From an uncultured Oscillospiraceae bacterium (GTDB taxonomy: Bacteria > Bacillota > Clostridia > Oscillospirales > Oscillospiraceae), in contig CANQFY010000011.1 of NCBI GenBank assembly GCA_947600025.1, positions 1-39,423 of the forward strand: 39,423 bases of DNA, read 5' to 3'. Positions within the stretch are counted from its first letter, which is position 1, and each line of letters opens with the position of its first letter. Below the pieces are notes generated by a model, which saw only the letters and a list, made by a program, of their open reading frames with translations, was not told the DNA's origin and made no database searches. Both the position numbers and the translations under genes were made by a program. Positions 15,600 to 21,528 of this stretch are shown here, piece after piece.

Positions 15600-16450
15600 T
15601 TTGCCGCCTCCTTCAGATATGTTTCCAGCGCGGGCAGACGGTCCAGGGCGGTATTTCGTCCGATCTGGTACACCCGCTCCAGTTCCTCCGGCTTTTTCTC
15701 CATGCTGCCGATGCGCAGCGCCTCCGGCGGCCGGAGGACAAAAACCTCCCCCTTTTGCTCCTTCTCCCGGATGGCGGCGGTGGTCTGATTGTACCGCAGG
15801 TGCCGATCCGCCATGGCCTCCACCATTTTTGGGTAGCCTTTCAGCAGCATCCGGGCCAGGGGAACCAGATTGTTGGGCTTTTTCACATAGTCCAGAGGCT
15901 GGGTCAGGATGACCACGTTTCCACGATAGCCCAGGGACTCCATGTACTCCAGGGGCACCGAGTCGGCGATGCCCCCGTCCAGGAGCTTTTCCTCCCCAAT
16001 TTCCACCACCCGAGACACCAGGGGCATGGAAGCGGAGGCCCGCATCCAGAGAATATCCTCCCGGTCTCCGCTGTCGCACCGATGGTACACAGGCTTGCCG
16101 GTGGTCACGTCGGTGCAGGTGACGTAAAAGGCCATGGGATTTTCCCGGAAGGCCGCCGTGTCGAACACGTCCAGCTCCGTGGGCAGGGTGTGGTAGCAAA
16201 ATTCGACATTGTACAGGTCTCCCGTGCGCAGCAGGGAGTCGAAGCTGCAGTACCGTTTGTCGGCGCAGTACCGCTTGTTGTACCGCAGGGCCCGGCCGGG
16301 CTGGCGGGATTTATAGTTGCAGCCGAACACCGCTCCCGCGGAGACACCGATCAGGCCGTCAAAGACGATGCCCTGCTCCATAAACACATCCAGCGCGCCG
16401 CAGGTGAACATCCCCCGCATGGCGCCGCCCTCTAAGATCAGTCCCCGCAA
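15596..16450 (-). CDS. Patatin-like phospholipase (RssA/YjjU type)
   Basis: 284-residue serine lipase-fold protein with the Ser-Asp dyad of patatins: glycine-rich oxyanion motif EGGAMRG (7-13), nucleophile elbow GVSAG with S37, and DGG with D158 in KLLDGGIADSVP. The start is probably TTG at 16450, where the reading frame and GGAG about 10 nt upstream agree; an ATG is not available there. It overlaps the gene before it by 13 bp and the gene after it by 4 bp, so all three are probably made together. No signal peptide is seen, so it acts inside the cell, presumably on phospholipids or lysophospholipids. The true substrate is unknown. Confidence 0.87.
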   Translation of the reverse strand: MRGLILEGGAMRGMFTCGALDVFMEQGIVFDGLIGVSAGAVFGCNYKSRQPGRALRYNKRYCADKRYCSFDSLLRTGDLYNVEFCYHTLPTELDVFDTAAFRENPMAFYVTCTDVTTGKPVYHRCDSGDREDILWMRASASMPLVSRVVEIGEEKLLDGGIADSVPLEYMESLGYRGNVVILTQPLDYVKKPNNLVPLARMLLKGYPKMVEAMADRHLRYNQTTAAIREKEQKGEVFVLRPPEALRIGSMEKKPEELERVYQIGRNTALDRLPALETYLKEAAK

Positions 16451-16785
16451 TGGTCGTCCGCTCCTTTCCCGGAAGAAAACAGTCCCCCATCGATAATACC
16501 CAGCCGCTGAAAAATGGGGTAGAGGTAGCTGGCCCCAAACGTCCCCAGGGTTTTGGGCCCCGGCACGGCTCCGGACAATTCGACCGCTTTGCGGTAGGCC
16601 TGGTTGACGGTGGAGCGGGTGATGGATTTTTCCTTCCGATCCACGAACAGCTCGTTGCCCCGCAGGGTGAAGCGAAAATGCAACCCTTTGGCGGTAACCA
16701 ACTCCGTCCCCGCCAGCGCCTCCAGCCGGGTCCAGAGGGCGATCTCCTGAGGCGTGTAGAGACTGGTATTTGCGTAATTTGCCAC
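16438..16785 (-). CDS. Small conserved protein of unknown function, first gene of the lipase operon
   Basis: 115-residue protein, starting at a GTG (16785) with GGGAGGGAG upstream; the promoter lies only 34 bp before that. The sequence (LYTPQEIALWTRLEALAG, FTLRGNELFVDRKEKSITR, GPKTLGTFGASYLYPIFQRL) is soluble and mixed alpha/beta, with no membrane segment. It reads like a conserved family seen in related gut Clostridia, but I cannot assign a function. It overlaps the lipase start by 13 bp, so the two products are likely made in similar amounts. The acidic, Cys/His-containing C-terminus (GADDHCGD) is notable. Confidence 0.7.
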   Translation of the reverse strand: MANYANTSLYTPQEIALWTRLEALAGTELVTAKGLHFRFTLRGNELFVDRKEKSITRSTVNQAYRKAVELSGAVPGPKTLGTFGASYLYPIFQRLGIIDGGLFSSGKGADDHCGD

Positions 16786-16818
16786 GCCGCTCCCTCCCGA
16801 GTCCTTTAGAATACCTAT

Positions 16819-16847
16819 ATTATGGCACAGGTCGAAGGAAAATGCAA
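16819..16847 (-). promoter_or_regulatory. Promoter of the lipase operon
   Basis: Minus strand TTGCAT (16847-16842), 17-bp spacer, CATAAT (16824-16819). Confidence 0.75.
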
Positions 16848-16864
16848 CCGTTTCCTTAATAGCA

Positions 16865-16891
16865 GAACCCCGCCGGGATCCGGCGGGGTTC
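16865..16891 (-). terminator. Terminator hairpin after the SH3b lysozyme gene
   Basis: A perfect 12-bp stem (16865-16876 with 16880-16891) with a 3-nt loop, starting just past the stop. No strong T-run follows on the minus strand, so termination may be partial. Confidence 0.6.
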
Positions 16892-16895
16892 CAAC

Positions 16896-19400
16896 TTATT
16901 TCACATAGTCCATGCAGATCCAGCCGGTGGTGATCCGGCCCCACTTTACTCCGTCCACCTCGGTGGTTTCCAGCACCTCCACCTTGGTGCCATAGTACAG
17001 ATAACCGACGATGGCGTTGCCAATGCCGGGGGCCTTCCGAACATGGAGGGCGTCGGCGGTAACCGTGCCGGTGATGGTCTGGGAAACTGCGGGCTGGGTG
17101 CTGTCCGTTTCGTCGTCCTCACCGGAGGGCTGGGTGGAATCGGTGGGCTGGTCTTCGGAGGTTTGATCTCCGCCGGAGCCGGAAGCGGCGTCCAGCTGGA
17201 TATAGTCCATGCTGACCCAGCCCTTCTCTGTCTTGCCCCAGACGGTGGCACCCACGGTGCGGGTCTCGGTGATGGTGACCTTGGCGCCGGGATTCAGATA
17301 GGTCAGAATGGAGTAGCTGGTGCCGGGGCCGCTACGGACGTTCAGATAGTCGCTGACCTTGACGGTGCCAGTCTGAGCGGCGGGACTCTGGGAGGCGGAG
17401 GCGGCGTCCAGCTTCACATAGTCCAGGCTGATCCAACCCTTGTCGATCTTGCCCCAGATCATGCTGCCCATGGTCTTCTGCTCGGTGACGGTGACCTTCT
17501 CGCCGTCGGAGAGGTAGCCTAGGATGGAGTAATTGGTGCCGGGGCCGCTGCGGATCCGCAGACTTCCGGCGTTCACCACGGTGCCGGTGACAGCGGAGGG
17601 TGCGGGACTCGTCTCGCCGGTGGAGCTGCCGCCGGTCTGGGCGGCATCCTGCCGCACATAGGTCAGGCTGATCCAGCCCTTGTCGATCTTGCCCCAGACC
17701 ATGCTGCCTGTGGTCTGCTGTTCCAGAATTTCCACCCGGTCCCCGTAGAACAGGGAACCCAGAATGGAATAGCCGGTGCTGGGACCGCTGCGGATCAGCA
17801 GTTCATCGGCAATCACGGTGCCCTTGACGGTTTTGGGCGTTTCCGGGGGATCGGCGGGCTTGGTTTCTTCCGGCGGCTGAGTGGATTCGGAGGGCTTCGT
17901 CTCCTCCGAGGGATCGGTGGGTTCCGTAGTGGCTGGAGGATCGGTGGGATCGGATGCCGGAGGATCGGTGGGAACCGATGTCGAAGGATCCGTGGGATCC
18001 GATGTCGAAGGATCCGTGGGATCCGTTGCCGGGGGCTCCGTGGGCTTAGGCTCCTCCTGGGAGGGCAGGGGACCGTCCAGCTTCACATAGTCCAGGCAGA
18101 TCCAGCCCTGGGCGATTTTTCCCCAGAGGGTGCCGCCGGCGGACTGTTGGCCGGTCACCTCCACCCGTTCCCGGTTGCTCAGGTAGCCCACAACGGCGCT
18201 GCCGGTGCCGGGCGCGGAGCGGATGCACAGCCCGCTTTCGGCGGTGACGGTGCCCATGACGCCCTGGGCGGGTGCCGGCGTGGAGGGTTCGGAGGTGTTG
18301 GGGTCGGGATCGTCCGGATTCTGGGGATTTGTGCCTACGGAGGCGTTAAACACTTGGTCAAAATTGGTGTAGCACAGGGCGATCCAGCCCCGGTCAAATT
18401 TACCCCACTGATAGCCGTCGGCCTTGTGGGTGGCGGTAATGGTCAGCTTTTCGCCGTCATAAGCCCGGCCGACAATGCCGTAGTCCAGGCCCGGGCCCTC
18501 CCGCAGATTGACCCAGTCGGCGTCCACTACCACCTCCACAGCTTCGATGGCGTTGCCGTCTGGGATCTGCTCGGTGGTGTCAACCTCGGTGCCGTCCACG
18601 CTCCAATGGGCGTAAAGGGTAGCGCGCCGCTGATTCTCTCCAAGCTCGGTGACCTGGGTGCCGCCCAGCCGGGAGGTGTACCAGCCCTCGAAGGTGTATT
18701 CCACCATGACGCCGTTTTCTTCGGCGATGTAAGTGGCCTCCGCCATGGGGACCGCGCCGGTGCCCACTTCAAAGCCCTGCACCGGGGCGTCGGTGGTGCC
18801 GCCGCAGGGATTGTAGCGGACGTAGGAATACTGCTGGGGCATGACGTTGGAGTAAACCCCGTTTAAGTACATATTTGCTTCCTTCAGCCGTCGCTCCACC
18901 AGGGTGTCCATGACCACGCCGCCGGCGTTGCACCACTGGGTGATCCGAAAGAGCAGCTCGTTGCCGGTGGTGCCGTTGCGGATGGCGTCCCGGAAGTTGC
19001 CCACGCCGTTCAGGTTCGTCCAGCCATCGCCCACGTTGTAGGTAAACAGCAGCAGAGCATCGAACTGATTCTGTGTCAGATTCAGGCCGCAGGCATCGAT
19101 AAATTTGTTCAGGGAGCCCTCAAAGCTGGACAGATAGGCCCGCAGGAGGTATTCCGCCTCGGCCTCGGTGATGCCGGTTTCCATGAGCCGCTCGGCATCC
19201 TCGTTGCTGATGCCGGAGCCGTAGCCGATGGAGTACTGGCTCACGTCCCAGTAGGGCTTGGCGCAGAAGCCTTCCATCTCCTTAAGCAGCGCGACACACT
19301 CATCGCTGGTGACCATATTAGATTCGGCATGAACCGGGAAGGTCAACATGCCGATCAGAAGGATCATCGACAGCGCGATGCACACGATTCGTCGTTTCAT
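16896..19400 (-). CDS. Secreted phage-type lysozyme (GH24-like) with an InlB-type repeat and six SH3b domains
   Basis: 834 residues. A signal peptide (1-25, cleavage near VHA-ES) precedes a GH24-like lysozyme domain with E43 in EMEGF, D52 in YWDVS and a serine (S57) in YSIGYG where T4 lysozyme has threonine. A Listeria-Bacteroides (InlB-B/Flg_new) repeat (TFEGWYTSRLGG...LYAHWS) follows, then six SH3b domains ending in WGKIxxGWISLDYVKLD-like motifs. A Pro/Thr/Asp-rich linker lies between SH3b two and three and is encoded in part by 24-bp tandem repeats. SH3b domains bind peptidoglycan, so the protein likely cuts or remodels the cell wall outside the cell. The ATG at 19400 has a strong promoter upstream. 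Confidence 0.9.
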   Translation of the reverse strand: MKRRIVCIALSMILLIGMLTFPVHAESNMVTSDECVALLKEMEGFCAKPYWDVSQYSIGYGSGISNEDAERLMETGITEAEAEYLLRAYLSSFEGSLNKFIDACGLNLTQNQFDALLLFTYNVGDGWTNLNGVGNFRDAIRNGTTGNELLFRITQWCNAGGVVMDTLVERRLKEANMYLNGVYSNVMPQQYSYVRYNPCGGTTDAPVQGFEVGTGAVPMAEATYIAEENGVMVEYTFEGWYTSRLGGTQVTELGENQRRATLYAHWSVDGTEVDTTEQIPDGNAIEAVEVVVDADWVNLREGPGLDYGIVGRAYDGEKLTITATHKADGYQWGKFDRGWIALCYTNFDQVFNASVGTNPQNPDDPDPNTSEPSTPAPAQGVMGTVTAESGLCIRSAPGTGSAVVGYLSNRERVEVTGQQSAGGTLWGKIAQGWICLDYVKLDGPLPSQEEPKPTEPPATDPTDPSTSDPTDPSTSVPTDPPASDPTDPPATTEPTDPSEETKPSESTQPPEETKPADPPETPKTVKGTVIADELLIRSGPSTGYSILGSLFYGDRVEILEQQTTGSMVWGKIDKGWISLTYVRQDAAQTGGSSTGETSPAPSAVTGTVVNAGSLRIRSGPGTNYSILGYLSDGEKVTVTEQKTMGSMIWGKIDKGWISLDYVKLDAASASQSPAAQTGTVKVSDYLNVRSGPGTSYSILTYLNPGAKVTITETRTVGATVWGKTEKGWVSMDYIQLDAASGSGGDQTSEDQPTDSTQPSGEDDETDSTQPAVSQTITGTVTADALHVRKAPGIGNAIVGYLYYGTKVEVLETTEVDGVKWGRITTGWICMDYVK
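17938..18033 (-). repeat. Four 24-bp tandem repeats in the lysozyme linker
   Basis: Units at 17938, 17962, 17986 and 18010 each encode an eight-residue PTDPxxSx module. The near-identical units could expand or contract by slippage and change linker length. Confidence 0.85.
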
Positions 19401-19434
19401 GCGGTGAATTTCCTCACTTTCGTGGTTTTCCCGT

Positions 19435-19463
19435 ATTATAGCAAAGTTTACTGTAAAATGCAA
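19435..19463 (-). promoter_or_regulatory. Sigma-A promoter of the SH3b lysozyme gene
   Basis: Minus strand TTGCAT (19463-19458), 17-bp spacer, TATAAT (19440-19435). Between this promoter and that of mnmA (19464-19626) the DNA is AT-rich with no gene recognised. Confidence 0.82.
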
Positions 19464-19626
19464 CCCCTGTTTCACGAAAAAATTACACTTTGTTACTTAT
19501 TTTTCGAAAAAAAGATTGGATTCACTGGAAAAAACAGGAAATATTTCCATTATTTAGGAAGATAAATTCCTGGTTTCCATATCAAATTAACAAATAAGTT
19601 ACATTTTTCATTCATCAGGCTCCCGG

Positions 19627-19655
19627 TTGCGTTTTTCATAAAATTGTGATAAAAT
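19627..19655 (+). promoter_or_regulatory. Sigma-A promoter of mnmA
   Basis: TTGCGT (19627-19632), 17-bp spacer, TAAAAT (19650-19655), 32 bp before the ATG. Confidence 0.75.
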
Positions 19656-19686
19656 ACCGGAAAACGCCAAAGTGGGAGGTGGGGAC

Positions 19687-20787
19687 ATGGCGGAAAAAAA
19701 GGCGCTTATCGCCATGAGCGGCGGGGTGGACAGCTCCGTTGCCGCCTATCTCACATGCTGGGCGGGCTACCGGTGCGTCGGGGCGACCCTGCGGCTGTAT
19801 GACAATCAGGAGCTGGGCCTTCCCATGGAGAGTACCTGCTGCTCTCTGGAGGATGTGGAGGACGCCCGGTCGGTGGCCTTCCGGTTGGGGATGCCTTACT
19901 ATGTGTTTAACGAGCAGCAGACCTTCCGCCGAGAGGTCATGGATAAATTCGCCCGCTGCTACGAGGAAGGCCGGACTCCCAATCCCTGCATCGACTGCAA
20001 CCGCTATCTGAAATTCGGCGCGCTACTCCACCGGGCGGAGATCCTGGGCTGCCAGATCCTGGTCACGGGCCACTATGCCCGAATCCGCCGGGAGGGGGAC
20101 CGACACCTATTATATAAAGCGGTGGATTCCGGGAAGGATCAGAGCTATGTCCTTGCCATGCTGACCCAGGAGGTCCTGGCGAAGCTCCGGTTCCCTCTGG
20201 GGGAGCTGACCAAGGAACAGACCCGGGCCATCGCCCGGGAGCAGGGGTTTGTCAATGCCCAAAAGCGGGACAGCCAGGACATCTGCTTTGTGCCGGACGG
20301 GGACTATGTGGCCTTTTTGGAGCGATATATGGGGAAATCCTATCCCCAGGGAGATTTTTTGGACCAAAACGGCCAGGTTCTAGGCCGGCATCGAGGTGCG
20401 GTGGCCTATACTTTGGGCCAGCGGAAGGGCCTGGGCCTGGCCATGGGGACGCCGGTGTATGTCTGTGCCAAGGACATGGCGGCCAATACCGTCACCGTGG
20501 GGCCGGAGGCGGCGCTGTACCGCCGGGAGCTGGTGGGGGAGGACTGGAATTGGTTCCTCTTCGACAGCCTGCGGGAGCCCCTCCGGGTGGAGGCCAAGAC
20601 CCGCTATCGTCAGGCCCAGCAGCCTGCTACCGCCTACCCCATGGCGGATGGGCGGGTCCGGGTGGTGTTTGACCAGCCTCAGCGGGCCATCACGCCCGGC
20701 CAGGCGGTGGTGCTCTACCAGGGGGATCTGGTGGTGGGGGGCGGAACCATCACCCAGGTGAGAGAGGAGGACCGGGTTCCTTATTAA
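19687..20787 (+). CDS. mnmA: tRNA 2-thiouridylase MnmA
   Basis: 366-residue enzyme that puts sulfur on uridine 34 of tRNAs for Lys, Glu and Gln. The PP-loop is SGGVDSS (11-17). The catalytic cysteine is C101 in PNPCIDCNRYLKFG and the partner cysteine is C200 in DSQDICFVPDG. GHYARI and the C-terminal beta-barrel with TPGQAVVLYQGD complete the family pattern. The ATG at 19687 follows GGGAGG; a GTG 15 nt earlier is less likely. A sulfur-donating cysteine desulfurase gene, often adjacent, is absent. tRNA genes follow on the same strand but have their own promoter. Confidence 0.95.
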   Translation: MAEKKALIAMSGGVDSSVAAYLTCWAGYRCVGATLRLYDNQELGLPMESTCCSLEDVEDARSVAFRLGMPYYVFNEQQTFRREVMDKFARCYEEGRTPNPCIDCNRYLKFGALLHRAEILGCQILVTGHYARIRREGDRHLLYKAVDSGKDQSYVLAMLTQEVLAKLRFPLGELTKEQTRAIAREQGFVNAQKRDSQDICFVPDGDYVAFLERYMGKSYPQGDFLDQNGQVLGRHRGAVAYTLGQRKGLGLAMGTPVYVCAKDMAANTVTVGPEAALYRRELVGEDWNWFLFDSLREPLRVEAKTRYRQAQQPATAYPMADGRVRVVFDQPQRAITPGQAVVLYQGDLVVGGGTITQVREEDRVPY

Positions 20788-20851
20788 GAGGAGCCCGGCT
20801 CAGGGGCTGTGCCTACTTTTCCGAAAAAATGGAGGAACCGAAAGTTTTTTC

Positions 20852-20880
20852 TTGACAGCCGGAGGAAAGAATGGTACAAT
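20852..20880 (+). promoter_or_regulatory. Promoter of the tRNA pair
   Basis: TTGACA (20852-20857), 17-bp spacer, TACAAT (20875-20880), 33 bp before the first tRNA. Confidence 0.88.
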
Positions 20881-20912
20881 ACAACTTGCCCGGTTCCGTC
20901 CGGCAATTTTCC

Positions 20913-20989
20913 GGGCCTTTAGCTCAGTTGGTCAGAGCCTCCGGCTCATAACCGGATCGTCCCGGGTTCGAATCCCTGAAGGCCCACCA
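20913..20989 (+). tRNA. tRNA with CAU anticodon (Met elongator, or Ile2 after lysidine change)
   Basis: 77 nt including encoded CCA. Acceptor GGGCCTT/AAGGCCC, D-stem GCTC/GAGC, anticodon stem TCCGG/CCGGA with loop CTCATAA, T-stem CCGGG/CCCTG with loop TTCGAAT. The T-stem has one C-U mismatch at its second pair. The first acceptor pair is G-C and the anticodon stem lacks three GC pairs, so it is not the initiator. Met versus Ile2 cannot be decided by eye. Confidence 0.92.
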
Positions 20990-21027
20990 GAGTGTTCAGG
21001 CACGTCCTTTTATATAGAAGAATAGAT

Positions 21028-21080
<53 letters not shown>

Positions 21081-21103
<23 letters not shown>

Positions 21104-21163
21104 AGAATACGCCCCCCGGCACAGCCGGGGGGCGTATTCTTGGCAGGGGCACAAGGACTTGAA
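21081..21163. repeat. 83-bp near-perfect palindrome that includes the 3' end of tRNA-Trp
   Basis: Two exact 40-bp arms (21081-21120 and 21124-21163) are separated only by ACA. The first 23 bases of the left arm are the T-loop, T-stem and acceptor strand of tRNA-Trp. The inner 17 bp are a GC-rich hairpin that could end transcription. The right arm therefore holds an inverted copy of the tRNA 3' end. Confidence 0.95.
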
Positions 21164-21275
21164 AGATGAAATGCGACAGTCCGGTGGACTGTCGCCGGCC
21201 CGGGCTTGACCGGGCCGATCCATCATTTTCTCCCCACCGGGGAGAAAATGGAAACAAGTCCTTGTGCCCCTGCCA
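21083..21275 (+). mobile_element. tRNA-Trp 3'-end direct repeat flanking a hairpin-filled segment
   Basis: The last 21 bases of tRNA-Trp (21083-21103) occur again exactly at 21255-21275, 172 bp apart. Between them are four successive perfect hairpins and no gene. tRNA 3' ends duplicated in direct orientation are the usual trace of site-specific integration, so this may be an att-flanked remnant or a small non-autonomous element. That reading is inference; the repeats themselves are exact. Confidence 0.6.
21173..21250. repeat. Three back-to-back perfect hairpins
   Basis: 21173-21195 (10-bp arms, loop GGT), 21196-21217 (8-bp arms, loop GCTTGA) and 21224-21250 (12-bp arms, loop ACC) follow one another almost without gaps. 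This resembles palindromic intergenic repeat units (REP/MITE-like). Confidence 0.9.
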
Positions 21276-21277
21276 CC

Positions 21278-21321
21278 GTCGTCGCGGACTCTGTATCATT
21301 CGCGACGACTTTTCGTTTTTT
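21278..21321 (+). terminator. Terminator downstream of the tRNA-Trp repeat
   Basis: GTCGTCGCG (21278-21286) pairs exactly with CGCGACGAC (21301-21309), followed by TTTTCGTTTTTT. It starts 2 bp after the second tRNA-Trp 3' end. Confidence 0.85.
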
Positions 21322-21373
21322 CAGAGCCAATCGTTTGATTCAAACGGTCGGCTCTTTTTTTCTAGGAAAGGAA
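21309..21373 (+). repeat. Copy A of a 53-bp terminator/leader repeat
   Basis: 21309-21361 is identical to 24645-24697. It holds an interrupted hairpin (AGAGCC/GGCTCT outside, CGTTTG/CAAACG inside, 21323-21355) and a run of seven Ts, then the shared CTAGGAAAGGAA, which looks like a ribosome binding site. It may stop transcription from the tRNA side or regulate the short frame that follows. Confidence 0.9.
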
Positions 21374-21474
21374 TGGCGTCCACAATTTTCGACGATTTCT
21401 CAAACGTATTCTGCGCCGTGCGGATGAATGACCCCCATGAAAAAGCGCCGAGGTTTTATCCAACTCTGCCATAA
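21373..21474 (+). CDS. Possible 33-residue protein, unknown
   Basis: An ATG (21373) placed 3 nt after AGGAAAGG opens a frame of 33 residues beginning MASTIFDDFSNVF. It has no recognised motif. Its only support is the ribosome-binding-site-like sequence shared with the other repeat copy; it could be the shortened front of a lost gene or chance. Confidence 0.25.
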   Translation: MASTIFDDFSNVFCAVRMNDPHEKAPRFYPTLP

Positions 21475-21480
21475 CCGGCT

Positions 21481-21512
21481 AAAAAAGGGGGCCAGGCTGC
21501 GGCCTGGCCCCC
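21481..21512 (-). terminator. Terminator of the surface-protein gene
   Basis: A 10-bp stem (21487-21496 with 21503-21512) is followed on the minus strand by six Ts. Confidence 0.92.
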
Positions 21513-21528
21513 AGAGAATGGTGTGGTT

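Noticed and set aside
17970-18012. Exact TGTCGAA 0A-box cores at two places
   Set aside because: They fall inside the 24-bp tandem repeats that encode the lysozyme linker, so repetition explains them.
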